A DNA stretch of 64,000 nt from Gammaproteobacteria bacterium (GTDB taxonomy: Bacteria; Pseudomonadota; Gammaproteobacteria; Burkholderiales; Nitrosomonadaceae): the NCBI GenBank assembly GCA_015709635.1, contig CP054180.1, forward strand, positions 1,674,001 to 1,738,000. Reading direction: 5' to 3'. The translations under genes were made by a program, and so were the position numbers. Shown here one piece after another: positions 57,206 through 64,000 of this stretch (its first letter is position 1; the number at the start of each line of letters is the position of its first letter). Under the pieces are notes generated by a model. The model saw nothing but the letters and a program-made list of their open reading frames with translations. It was not told the origin of the DNA and ran no database searches.

Positions 57206-58371
57206 CAGAACATATCCGCCGGATCGGCGGCTTTCAATTTGCGGATGGCCAGAAATCCGGCCATGGCGCACATGGAGAGAATAAACACGAACACGGTGGT
57301 CACTTTGTTCAATGTCATCGGCATCGGCATAAATATTTGCGACTCCGCCAGATGATACAAACCGACGGAAAGCGCACAACCCGGAACGAATCCCAAAACC
57401 GCCAGAAAGAAAGCCGAGGCAAACACCACGCGAATGAAATAGCCCTGCTCGTAGCCGATGGCTTTGAGCGTGGCAAACTCATTACGCAGATTGGCGATAT
57501 CGGTAAACAAAATCTGATACACGATCACTAAGCCAACTACCCAGCCCATGACGGTGCCGAATCCGAATATAAAACCAATGGGCGCCATATTCGCCCAGTA
57601 ATTCCTCTCATACTGCATCAGCTCTCCATAGGTAAAAACATTGACGAATTCATTCAACCGCAGGTGCAGTTCGGCTTGCGTCTGTTCGATCGAGGCGCCC
57701 GGGTAAAGTTTGATGATACCCAAATCGATATCGCTGCGATTTCTTTTGGGAAAAATCCGCATGAAATTCAATTCGCTGGCGACGATATTGCCATCGGCAG
57801 CGAAAGATACGCCCAACTTAAACAATCCGATGACGGCTATCTTGTAATCATTGATCTCGGTGATATTTCGCCCGTTATCCAACAGTTGCCGCAGCGGTCC
57901 GAATTCTGGCCGGGAATATTCGTCGAACAGCACGGTATCCTTCAGTTTCAACCCCGCCTGCTGATCCCGGATGGTCTCCACGCTGAATATCTGCGAATCC
58001 GGATCAAAGCCGTACACCATTAATGTGCGCTTGACCCGGGTTTCAATATTCTTGAACGGCGCTAACCCCAGATAAAGCGGATAAACTTCGGCGACTGCCG
58101 GATTTCCCAACGCACGCATCAACTCGCTGCGTTTAAATGTCACCGGGCGCCATAGCGCTTCGCTTTGCTTGTGCATCAGAAACAGATCGCCATCCAATTT
58201 CAGCGGTGCGGAAATTGCGCTGGCATACAGCGCATCCCGGAAACCCAATTGCATGAATACCAGCACGCACGCGAACAACACACCGCAAATCGCGGCAACC
58301 AGCTTGGTGCGGTCAAAAACCAATTGCCGCCATGCCAGCCGCGCTGGAAAATAAAACCAATCGATCATCAC
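57205..58371 (-). CDS. ABC transporter permease (DevC-like)
   Basis: 388 residues with the MacB/FtsX-type layout: TM helix 1 near the N-terminus (LVAAICGVLFACVLVFMQLGF), a large periplasmic domain (about 50-255), then three C-terminal helices (PIGFIFGFGTVMGWVVGLVIVY, VVFASAFFLAVLGFVPGCALSVG, VTTVFVFILSMCAMAGFLAI). DevC family, first described for heterocyst glycolipid export; the substrate here is unknown. Four-base overlap with the upstream HlyD-like gene. Confidence 0.88.
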   Translation of the reverse strand: MMIDWFYFPARLAWRQLVFDRTKLVAAICGVLFACVLVFMQLGFRDALYASAISAPLKLDGDLFLMHKQSEALWRPVTFKRSELMRALGNPAVAEVYPLYLGLAPFKNIETRVKRTLMVYGFDPDSQIFSVETIRDQQAGLKLKDTVLFDEYSRPEFGPLRQLLDNGRNITEINDYKIAVIGLFKLGVSFAADGNIVASELNFMRIFPKRNRSDIDLGIIKLYPGASIEQTQAELHLRLNEFVNVFTYGELMQYERNYWANMAPIGFIFGFGTVMGWVVGLVIVYQILFTDIANLRNEFATLKAIGYEQGYFIRVVFASAFFLAVLGFVPGCALSVGLYHLAESQIFMPMPMTLNKVTTVFVFILSMCAMAGFLAIRKLKAADPADMF

Positions 58372-59267
58372 GGCACGATACGCACGTTAACCTGGCGGAA
58401 GATCTGGTGCTGTAAATCGGTTACCGCATCCGGCTCCAGCGTCAGACGGACTTCGATGATGCGGTTATCGCGGTCGGCCAACGGATCGGTGTCATTGATA
58501 TCGTTTTTTCTGACCAGGAATCCCAGTTCCCTAACTTGCGCGCGATAAATTCGCTTAAAACCCGTTGCATGAATACATCCTGGTTGACCTGCTTCCACTT
58601 GCAGCAAATCGGATTCATAGACTTCCGCCACGACATCGAGTTGCGATAAATCCGCCATTTCCAGCAAGCCCTTATCGCCGATTCGTTCGCCCGGTCGCGT
58701 ATGAATCTTCAGGACGGTACCGCTGATCGGTGCAGTAATGCGGGTATTGCTCAATTCCGCTTCATTAACTTGTTGCTCGGATCGCGCTTGTGCGATTTCC
58801 GCCACTAAGCGTTTCAGATTGATTTGCGATTGTTCGAACGCCAAGCGCTTGGCGTCGGCGATCGAGGCACTCGTTGCGGAGCTGAGTTCGAGCGATTGAT
58901 GGCGCAAGTATTCCCTTTTATTGAAAGCCAGCGCAGCTTGCTCCACCGCATGTTGTGCCTCGAGTACTCTGATACGCGCTTTGGTTGCTTCAACCTGCGC
59001 TTTTTTCTTGAAATGATCGGACAACAATGCCAGTGTATCACCGGATTTGGCCTGATCGGCCTCTTCAAAAAAGAGCTGTTCAACGCGCGCGCCTTCCGGT
59101 CCGGCATTGTGGGAAATTTTAATCACGCGCGAACGCGGTTCAATCCGGCCGAGCGCACCTATGCCCTGCTGATTATCCGGCAAGCAACTCCTCTCGGCGA
59201 ATGCGCTGAAATTCGCAAAAAACAAGCTTGCAAGTGCAAAAATAAAATACTGTGCTTTACCGCCCAT
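58368..59267 (-). CDS. HlyD-family membrane-fusion protein (DevB-like)
   Basis: 299 residues. Signal/anchor YFIFALASLFFANFSAFA, then the lipoyl-type halves (GALGRIEPRSRVIKISHN near 35 and ITAPISGTVLKIHTRPGERIG near 180) flanking a coiled-coil hairpin (KKKAQVEATKARIRVLEAQHAVEQAALAF). First gene of the three-gene exporter operon. It would link the DevC/DevA-like pump to an outer-membrane channel encoded elsewhere. Divergent from the cobalamin riboswitch. Confidence 0.85.
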   Translation of the reverse strand: MGGKAQYFIFALASLFFANFSAFAERSCLPDNQQGIGALGRIEPRSRVIKISHNAGPEGARVEQLFFEEADQAKSGDTLALLSDHFKKKAQVEATKARIRVLEAQHAVEQAALAFNKREYLRHQSLELSSATSASIADAKRLAFEQSQINLKRLVAEIAQARSEQQVNEAELSNTRITAPISGTVLKIHTRPGERIGDKGLLEMADLSQLDVVAEVYESDLLQVEAGQPGCIHATGFKRIYRAQVRELGFLVRKNDINDTDPLADRDNRIIEVRLTLEPDAVTDLQHQIFRQVNVRIVP

Positions 59268-59432
59268 ACATCATTTCTCTGATAAATTCGCCCAAAATGC
59301 GGTGTTTTCTTCCTATATCACGCGCTCTGTGTGCCGCCCGGAATACAGAATCGCATTGTGACCATCACCGGCATACTTTTTCAACCTATTCTTGACATAC
59401 CGGCTGTCCATCGGGTAAGTTTGCGCCCTCAC

Positions 59433-59624
59433 GTTCAGGTGCCTGCGAGTTTCTTTTCTTGCAGGTTAAACGGGAAGCCGGTGCGTCTGATTCCATTCAG
59501 GCAATGCCGGCACTGCCCCCGCAACGGTAATTGAGTTAACGATCTGCATCACGCCACTGTGCAACAACACGGGAAGGCGCAGATCCGGAATTGCTTCCGC
59601 TCATCAGTCCGGAGACCGGCCCGA
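59433..59624 (+). promoter_or_regulatory. Cobalamin riboswitch
   Basis: The hallmark segments are present in order: TTCAGGTGCCTGCGAG near the 5' end, GGGAAGCCGGTG, ATGCCGGCACTGCCCCCGCAACGGTAA, then the B12 box GCCACTGTG...CGGGAAGGCG, and the closing CAGTCCGGAGACCGGCC. It sits 150 bp before btuB and should switch the operon off when adenosylcobalamin is plentiful. Confidence 0.93.
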
Positions 59625-59777
59625 AGTGTACACATTACTGCGAGATTGCGGCGGGCAATCGGTGGCATTTCAGACGGTTTTTTTAAACCGCTCGAGTTGT
59701 CCATTTCCGGATTCTTCTTCCGCATTCGCTCATTTTTAAATTCGACAACGCGCGGGTGTGCGCGGAGGAATCAAATC

Positions 59778-61625
59778 ATGCAGAAATGCCGTTTAACGGC
59801 GCTGGCGGTGCTATGGCTCGGCACAGCAATGAATGTATTTGCCGCAGACGCGGATCATCAGGAGAAACCGGTTATCGTTACAGCCACACGCACGGCTCAG
59901 ACCACCGATGCTGCACTCGCTTCAGTCACGGTGATTTCGCGCCAGGACATAGAACGCCAGCAGGCGCGCTCGATTCAGGATTTGTTTCGCGGCGTGCCGG
60001 GAATGAGTATCTCGAATAATGGCGGTGCGGGTAAAGACACCGCCGTGTTCATGCGCGGCAGCGAATCCGATCAAGTGCTCGTCATGATCGACAACATCAA
60101 AGTGGGTTCCGCTACTTCAGGTACCACGGCATTTGAAAACATTCCGATCGATCAGATCGAGCGCATCGAAATCGTGCGCGGCCCGCGCTCCAGCTTGTAC
60201 GGCTCCGAGGCCATCGGTGGTGTAATCCATATTTTCACGCGCAAAGGCAGTGGTAGCGGATTCAAACCGAATTTCAATTTCGGCGGCGGCAGTTACGGAA
60301 CTTTGGAAGGCGCTACGGGATTCGCGTATGGCGGCAAGCAAGGCTGGTTGAACATGACCGCCAGCGGTATCGGCACGCGCGGGTTTAATGCCTGCACCGG
60401 TTCCAGCGATGCCGGTTGCTTTGTCGACTCGTCCGATCCAACCTTATATGACAAGGACGGTTACCGCAATGTCGCAGGCACTGCACGTGCGGGGTACCGT
60501 TTCCAAAACGGATTGGAAATCGACGGTAGTTTCATGCGCTCTGCGGGCAAAACCGAATTCGACGGCAGCTTCGTCAATAAAGGGATTGTGATGCAGCAAG
60601 TTTTTGGCGGCACGGCGCGCTATTCGCCGCTCAAGTTCTGGCGCGTCAATTTGATCGGCGGCAGCAGTCACGAAGATACGGATAATTTTCTTAATACCTT
60701 GTTTCAAAGCCGCTTCAATACCACGCGCAACACCATTTCGGTACTGAACGATTTCACCATCAATCCGAAAAACTTGCTGACCATCGGCATGGACTACCAG
60801 AATGATCATATCGACAGCACCGAAGCTTTCACGGTGCGCTCACGCACCAACTGGGGTGTTTTCGCGCAACATCAGGCCACCGTCGCCAAACATGATTTTC
60901 AGCTCTCGCTGCGGCATGACGATAACCAGCAATTCGGCAGCCGGGTGACCGGCAGTGCGGGTTGGGGTTATCCGCTCACGGAGAATGTCCGTCTGCTGGC
61001 AAATTTTGGCAGTGCCTTCAAAGCGCCGACATTCAACGAATTGTATTTTCCCGGCTTCAGCAATCCGCATCTGCGTCCGGAAGATTCGCGCAGTTTTGAA
61101 TTCGGCACACGCGGCAAGGCGGCTTGGGGTAATTGGTCGTTGAACATCTATGAAAATGACATCTACCACTTGATCGCCTACGACGCCGCCACTTTTGCGC
61201 CCGCCAATGTCGATCAGGCACGCATTCGCGGATTTGAGGGAATCGTCAGCTTGCAGGTCAAGGGCTGGCAATTGAACGGCAATCTGACGCTGATGGATCC
61301 CGAAAATCGTTCATCCGGCCCAAATCGCGGTAATATATTGCCTCGACGCGCCCCGGAATCGTTCCGGTTGGAAGCCGACCGGCAATTCGGCCGATACCGC
61401 CTTGGCGCGATGCTGCTGGTTGAAGGCCAGCGCTATGACGATCTGGCCAATACCCGCAAGCTGGATAGTTACGTTAAATTCGACTTACGCGCCGAATACA
61501 ACCTGAATAAACATTGGCGTTTGCAAGGTCGTATTGAAAATATATTCAATGAGCACTACCAAACCGCGGCATTCTACAATCAACCGGGGCGGAATTTTTT
61601 CGCCATGTTGCGTTATCAACCTTGA
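59778..61625 (+). CDS. btuB: TonB-dependent vitamin B12 receptor
   Basis: 615 residues from ATG 59778 (GGAGGAATC upstream); the frame is open further upstream only through riboswitch sequence. Signal peptide TALAVLWLGTAMNVFA, TonB box region KPVIVTATRT, plug domain (VISRQDIERQQARSIQDLFRGVPGMSI, IDQIERIEIVRGPRSSLYGSEAIGG) and a 22-strand-type barrel ending FNEHYQTAAFYNQPGRNFFAML. The riboswitch and the downstream cobO, bluB and cobQ confirm a corrinoid substrate. Outer membrane. Confidence 0.92.
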   Translation: MQKCRLTALAVLWLGTAMNVFAADADHQEKPVIVTATRTAQTTDAALASVTVISRQDIERQQARSIQDLFRGVPGMSISNNGGAGKDTAVFMRGSESDQVLVMIDNIKVGSATSGTTAFENIPIDQIERIEIVRGPRSSLYGSEAIGGVIHIFTRKGSGSGFKPNFNFGGGSYGTLEGATGFAYGGKQGWLNMTASGIGTRGFNACTGSSDAGCFVDSSDPTLYDKDGYRNVAGTARAGYRFQNGLEIDGSFMRSAGKTEFDGSFVNKGIVMQQVFGGTARYSPLKFWRVNLIGGSSHEDTDNFLNTLFQSRFNTTRNTISVLNDFTINPKNLLTIGMDYQNDHIDSTEAFTVRSRTNWGVFAQHQATVAKHDFQLSLRHDDNQQFGSRVTGSAGWGYPLTENVRLLANFGSAFKAPTFNELYFPGFSNPHLRPEDSRSFEFGTRGKAAWGNWSLNIYENDIYHLIAYDAATFAPANVDQARIRGFEGIVSLQVKGWQLNGNLTLMDPENRSSGPNRGNILPRRAPESFRLEADRQFGRYRLGAMLLVEGQRYDDLANTRKLDSYVKFDLRAEYNLNKHWRLQGRIENIFNEHYQTAAFYNQPGRNFFAMLRYQP

Positions 61626-61638
61626 CTAGGAGTTAAAC

Positions 61639-62217
61639 ATGCTGACTTTATCGCTTCGCCATCAAATCGCCATCGGGCTGCTGCTGGTCGTATTCATGAT
61701 CCTCACGCGCAGCCATCATTTCGCCACGCTGCATAACCTTGCCGATGCATCCTGGGCGATCTTCTTTCTCGCTGGAGTTTATCTGCGTTCCGCATGGCCG
61801 CTAGTGGGATTTTTTGCGTTGAGCTGGGGATTGGATGTTGCCGCTACCACCTGGGGCGGTGTCAGCGATTTTTGTATGACCCCGGCGTATATTTTTCTGT
61901 TGCCGGCTTATGCGTCGTTATGGCTCGCCGGACGCTGGTACGCGAAACGGCATCAATTCGCATGGCACACCATTCTGCCACTTTTTGCCAGCATCGTAGT
62001 GGGTGTAACGCTGTGCGAGCTATTCTCCGGCGGCGGGTTTTATTTCTTCTCCGGCCGCATTGCAGAAACCAGCATAAGCGAATTTGGCGAACAACTGCTG
62101 AAATATTTCCCGCTTTATATCGAGACCTTCGTTTTTTACCTGGGTATCGCCGTTGCCGTTCATGCGCTCTTGACGTTCATCGCGCAGCACAATCCGCGCA
62201 ACACCACGGCAGGATAA
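61639..62217 (+). CDS. Multi-pass membrane protein of the B12 operon
   Basis: 192 residues with about six hydrophobic segments (IAIGLLLVVFMILTRSHH, WAIFFLAGVYLRSAWPLVGFFALSWGLDV, PAYIFLLPAYASLWLAG, HTILPLFASIVVGVTLCELF, YIETFVFYLGIAVAVHALLTFI). No known transporter motif was recognised. Its size and topology suit an ECF-type substrate-binding component. Lying between btuB and cobO under the riboswitch, it may carry a corrinoid, cobalt or a precursor across the inner membrane, where no btuCD is visible in the window. Confidence 0.6.
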   Translation: MLTLSLRHQIAIGLLLVVFMILTRSHHFATLHNLADASWAIFFLAGVYLRSAWPLVGFFALSWGLDVAATTWGGVSDFCMTPAYIFLLPAYASLWLAGRWYAKRHQFAWHTILPLFASIVVGVTLCELFSGGGFYFFSGRIAETSISEFGEQLLKYFPLYIETFVFYLGIAVAVHALLTFIAQHNPRNTTAG

Positions 62218-62221
62218 CGCC

Positions 62222-62827
62222 ATGACCGATTCCGGGCGCGCAGAACGCCATCGCACACGCATGCAGCGCAAGAAAGAAATCGTCGATGCGGCGATTGCGC
62301 GCGCGGATCGTGAAAAGGGTTTGCTACTGGTTCTGACCGGCAACGGCAAAGGTAAATCCAGCTCGGCCTTCGGCATGCTGGCGCGAGCACTCGGCCACGG
62401 CATGCACGCGGGTGTCGCGCAATTCATCAAAGGCCGTTCGGATACCGGCGAAGAAGCATTCTTCCGCAAACAATCCAATGTCACTTGGCATGTCCTCGGC
62501 GAAGGCTTCACCTGGGATACGCAGAATCTGGAACGCGACACGGAAACCGCGCAACGTGGCTGGGCTGTCGTGCAAAAAATGCTGAATGATCCGTCGCTGG
62601 ATTTGATCGTGCTCGACGAACTCACGTATCCGCTTAAATTCGGCTGGCTAGATCTGGCAGCGATACTGAACGATCTGAAAAACCGCCCGCCCATGCAGCA
62701 TGTCGTCATTACCGGACGGGGCGCTCCCGAAGCACTGTGTGAAGCGGCGGATACAGTTACCGAAATGACTGACATCAAGCATGCATTCCGTGCCGGCGTG
62801 CAAGCGCAAAAAGGGATCGATCTGTAG
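62222..62827 (+). CDS. cobO: Cob(I)yrinic acid a,c-diamide adenosyltransferase
   Basis: 201 residues of the CobA/CobO/BtuR family. P-loop LLVLTGNGKGKSSSAFGMLARALGHG at about 35-60, then VAQFIKGRSDTGEE, WDTQNLERDTETA and DLIVLDELTYPLKFGWLD. It transfers the adenosyl group from ATP to the cobalt of corrinoids. Starts 4 bp after the membrane-protein gene. The family symbol could equally be btuR. Confidence 0.92.
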   Translation: MTDSGRAERHRTRMQRKKEIVDAAIARADREKGLLLVLTGNGKGKSSSAFGMLARALGHGMHAGVAQFIKGRSDTGEEAFFRKQSNVTWHVLGEGFTWDTQNLERDTETAQRGWAVVQKMLNDPSLDLIVLDELTYPLKFGWLDLAAILNDLKNRPPMQHVVITGRGAPEALCEAADTVTEMTDIKHAFRAGVQAQKGIDL

Positions 62828-62831
62828 CATC

Positions 62832-63485
62832 ATGAGCCATAACCATCGCTTCAGTGATAGTGAACGTGCCGCCATCTATCGTGTGATCGCCGAGCGCCGC
62901 GACATGCGGCATTTTCTTCCCGACCCGGTTGATCCTCTCGTATTGAAGCGCCTGCTCGCCGCCGCCCACCAGGCACCCAGTGTCGGTTTGATGCAACCAT
63001 GGCGGTTTATCCGTATTACCGATCCGCAGTTGCGCAATACCATTGCAACCCTGGTGGAAGAAGAGCGGCACCGCACCGCCGCTGCACTGGCGGAACGCAG
63101 CGATGAATTCATGCGCTTGAAAGTCGCCGGTATTCAGGAGTGCGGAGAGCTGCTGATCGTCGCATTAAGTGATCGGCGCGAGCAACACATTTTTGGCCGC
63201 CGCACTTTGCCCGAGATGGACTTGGCTTCGGTCGCCTGCGCCATTCAAAATTTCTGGCTGGCCGCGCGTGCTGAAGGATTGGGTATGGGCTGGGTGTCAT
63301 TGTTTGATCCCGCGCAATTGGCTGAATTACTCAGCATGCCTGCCAGTAGTAAGCCAGTCGCTATTTTATGCCTGGGTCATGTCGAAGCCTTTTATCCTGC
63401 GCCGATGCTGAAACTGCAAGGCTGGGCGGAAGAACGTCCGCTGCAGGAATTGCTTTTTCATAATTACTGGAACAATACGGCATAA
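62832..63485 (+). CDS. bluB: 5,6-dimethylbenzimidazole synthase
   Basis: 217 residues from ATG 62832. Nitroreductase-fold protein: ERRDMRHFLPDPVDPLVLKRLLAAAHQAPSVGLMQPWRFIRI, the BluB pattern that lacks the usual NAD(P)H-binding part, then GRRTLPEMDLASVACAIQNFWLAARAEGLGMGWVSLFDP. It splits reduced FMN with oxygen to give dimethylbenzimidazole, the lower ligand of B12. Lies between cobO and cobQ in the riboswitch operon. Confidence 0.92.
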   Translation: MSHNHRFSDSERAAIYRVIAERRDMRHFLPDPVDPLVLKRLLAAAHQAPSVGLMQPWRFIRITDPQLRNTIATLVEEERHRTAAALAERSDEFMRLKVAGIQECGELLIVALSDRREQHIFGRRTLPEMDLASVACAIQNFWLAARAEGLGMGWVSLFDPAQLAELLSMPASSKPVAILCLGHVEAFYPAPMLKLQGWAEERPLQELLFHNYWNNTA

Positions 63486-63493
63486 CACACACG

Positions 63494-64000
63494 ATGAACA
63501 CGCAAACACTGATGGTCCAGGGTACCACGTCGGATGCCGGCAAAAGCATGCTGGTGACGGCGCTATGCCGCTGGCTGGCGCGTCAAGGCGTGCGGGTAGC
63601 GCCGTTCAAGCCGCAGAACATGGCGCTCAATAGCGCGGTTACCCGTGATAGCGGGGAAATCGGCCGGGCGCAAGCGGTGCAGGCTTTGGCCGCCGGATTG
63701 GCACCACATACCGACATGAATCCGGTATTGCTCAAACCCAACACCGACAAGCATGCGCAAATCATCATTCACGGTCATGCGCTCACCAATATGGATGCCA
63801 GCGGTTTTCATGACTATAAATCGATCGCGCTGCAAGCTGTGCTCGAATCGCACACGCGGCTTTGCGCTCAATACGAGCGGATCATCGCCGAAGGCGCGGG
63901 CTCACCGGCGGAAATCAACCTGCGCACCAACGACATCGCCAATATGGGGTTTGCCGAAGCAGTCGATTGCCCGGTCATTGTCATCGCCGATATCGACCGC
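63494..64000 (+). CDS. cobQ: Cobyric acid synthase (partial, 5' part)
   Basis: The frame runs from ATG 63494 off the right edge (169 codons seen). LMVQGTTSDAGKSMLVTALCRWLARQG is the P-loop start of CobQ/CbiP, followed by VAPFKPQNMALNSAVT, EIGRAQAVQA, AGLAPHTDMNPVLLKPNTD and IIAEGAGSPAEINLRTNDIANMG. It amidates adenosylcobyrinic acid a,c-diamide at four positions. The C-terminal glutaminase domain lies beyond the window. Confidence 0.95.
   Translation, partial: MNTQTLMVQGTTSDAGKSMLVTALCRWLARQGVRVAPFKPQNMALNSAVTRDSGEIGRAQAVQALAAGLAPHTDMNPVLLKPNTDKHAQIIIHGHALTNMDASGFHDYKSIALQAVLESHTRLCAQYERIIAEGAGSPAEINLRTNDIANMGFAEAVDCPVIVIADIDR

Overview
The window looks like a betaproteobacterial chromosome, most likely Nitrosomonas or a close relative. 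This is inferred from the exosortase/PEP-CTERM export signals, the exosortase-B-type exopolysaccharide genes and the overall gene content; no rRNA or housekeeping marker is present to prove it. It has two halves. Bases 1 to about 34,600 are an AT-richer, strongly mobile accessory region. Bases 34,600-64,000 are ordinary chromosome with long well-packed genes.

Accessory half. The frame is a tandem array of filamentous (inovirus) prophages joined at XerC/XerD dif-like sites (12407-12434, 22583-22610, 33365-33392) that share the same 6-bp central region. Unit 1 (12.4-22.6 kb) and unit 2 (22.6-33.4 kb) each carry, in order, a small repressor on the minus strand whose 3' end lies in the att site, a small gene, a rolling-circle Rep and a ssDNA-binding protein (order swapped between units), a major coat protein, a small minor coat protein, a large adsorption protein, a DUF2523 protein and a Zot/pI assembly ATPase. 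After these comes a cargo block. Neither unit has a secretin gene. A ~80-130 bp hairpin-rich repeat occurs once after the morphogenesis genes of unit 1 and three times in unit 2, where its copies separate cargo modules. Cargo includes HicA/HicB-like genes and a lipoprotein (tail of a unit 0), a ribbon-helix-helix/membrane protein pair and a three-gene cluster with a PD-(D/E)XK nuclease (unit 1), and a ComF-like phosphoribosyltransferase plus SLOG/DprA-like protein, a PEP-CTERM protein and two membrane proteins (unit 2). VC1465/DUF3653-like genes (candidate Xer-recombination activators) occur three times; the copy at 33.8-34.3 kb is frameshifted.

Inserted about 40 bp from the first dif-like site is a 10.65-kb Mu-like transposable element (1715-12365). 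It has a repressor, a Ner-like gene, MuA, a MuB split by a 14-bp duplication, GemA, Mor and a few small genes, but no virion genes. Its ends form a 26-bp imperfect inverted repeat flanked by a decayed 5-bp target duplication, and the matching unoccupied site is readable in unit 2. The Ner-like gene is itself split by a 1574-bp IS5-family element, and an 800-bp IS427-type element sits in that element's target duplication. The Mu-like element also holds several strongly structured non-coding stretches.

Chromosomal half. A PEP-CTERM protein, an M1-type metallopeptidase, a ChaN-PDZ protein and PurL read leftwards. They are followed by Nnr (NAD(P)HX repair), a DUF1810 protein, a small secreted protein with a haem-type membrane protein, a receiver-EAL protein and a large hybrid sensor kinase facing it, an EpsL-like barrel with a polyprenyl-phosphate sugar transferase (exopolysaccharide), an esterase, a transglutaminase-like Tat substrate, and a DevBCA-type ABC exporter. 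Last comes a cobalamin-riboswitch-controlled operon: btuB, a membrane protein, cobO, bluB and cobQ (cut by the window end).
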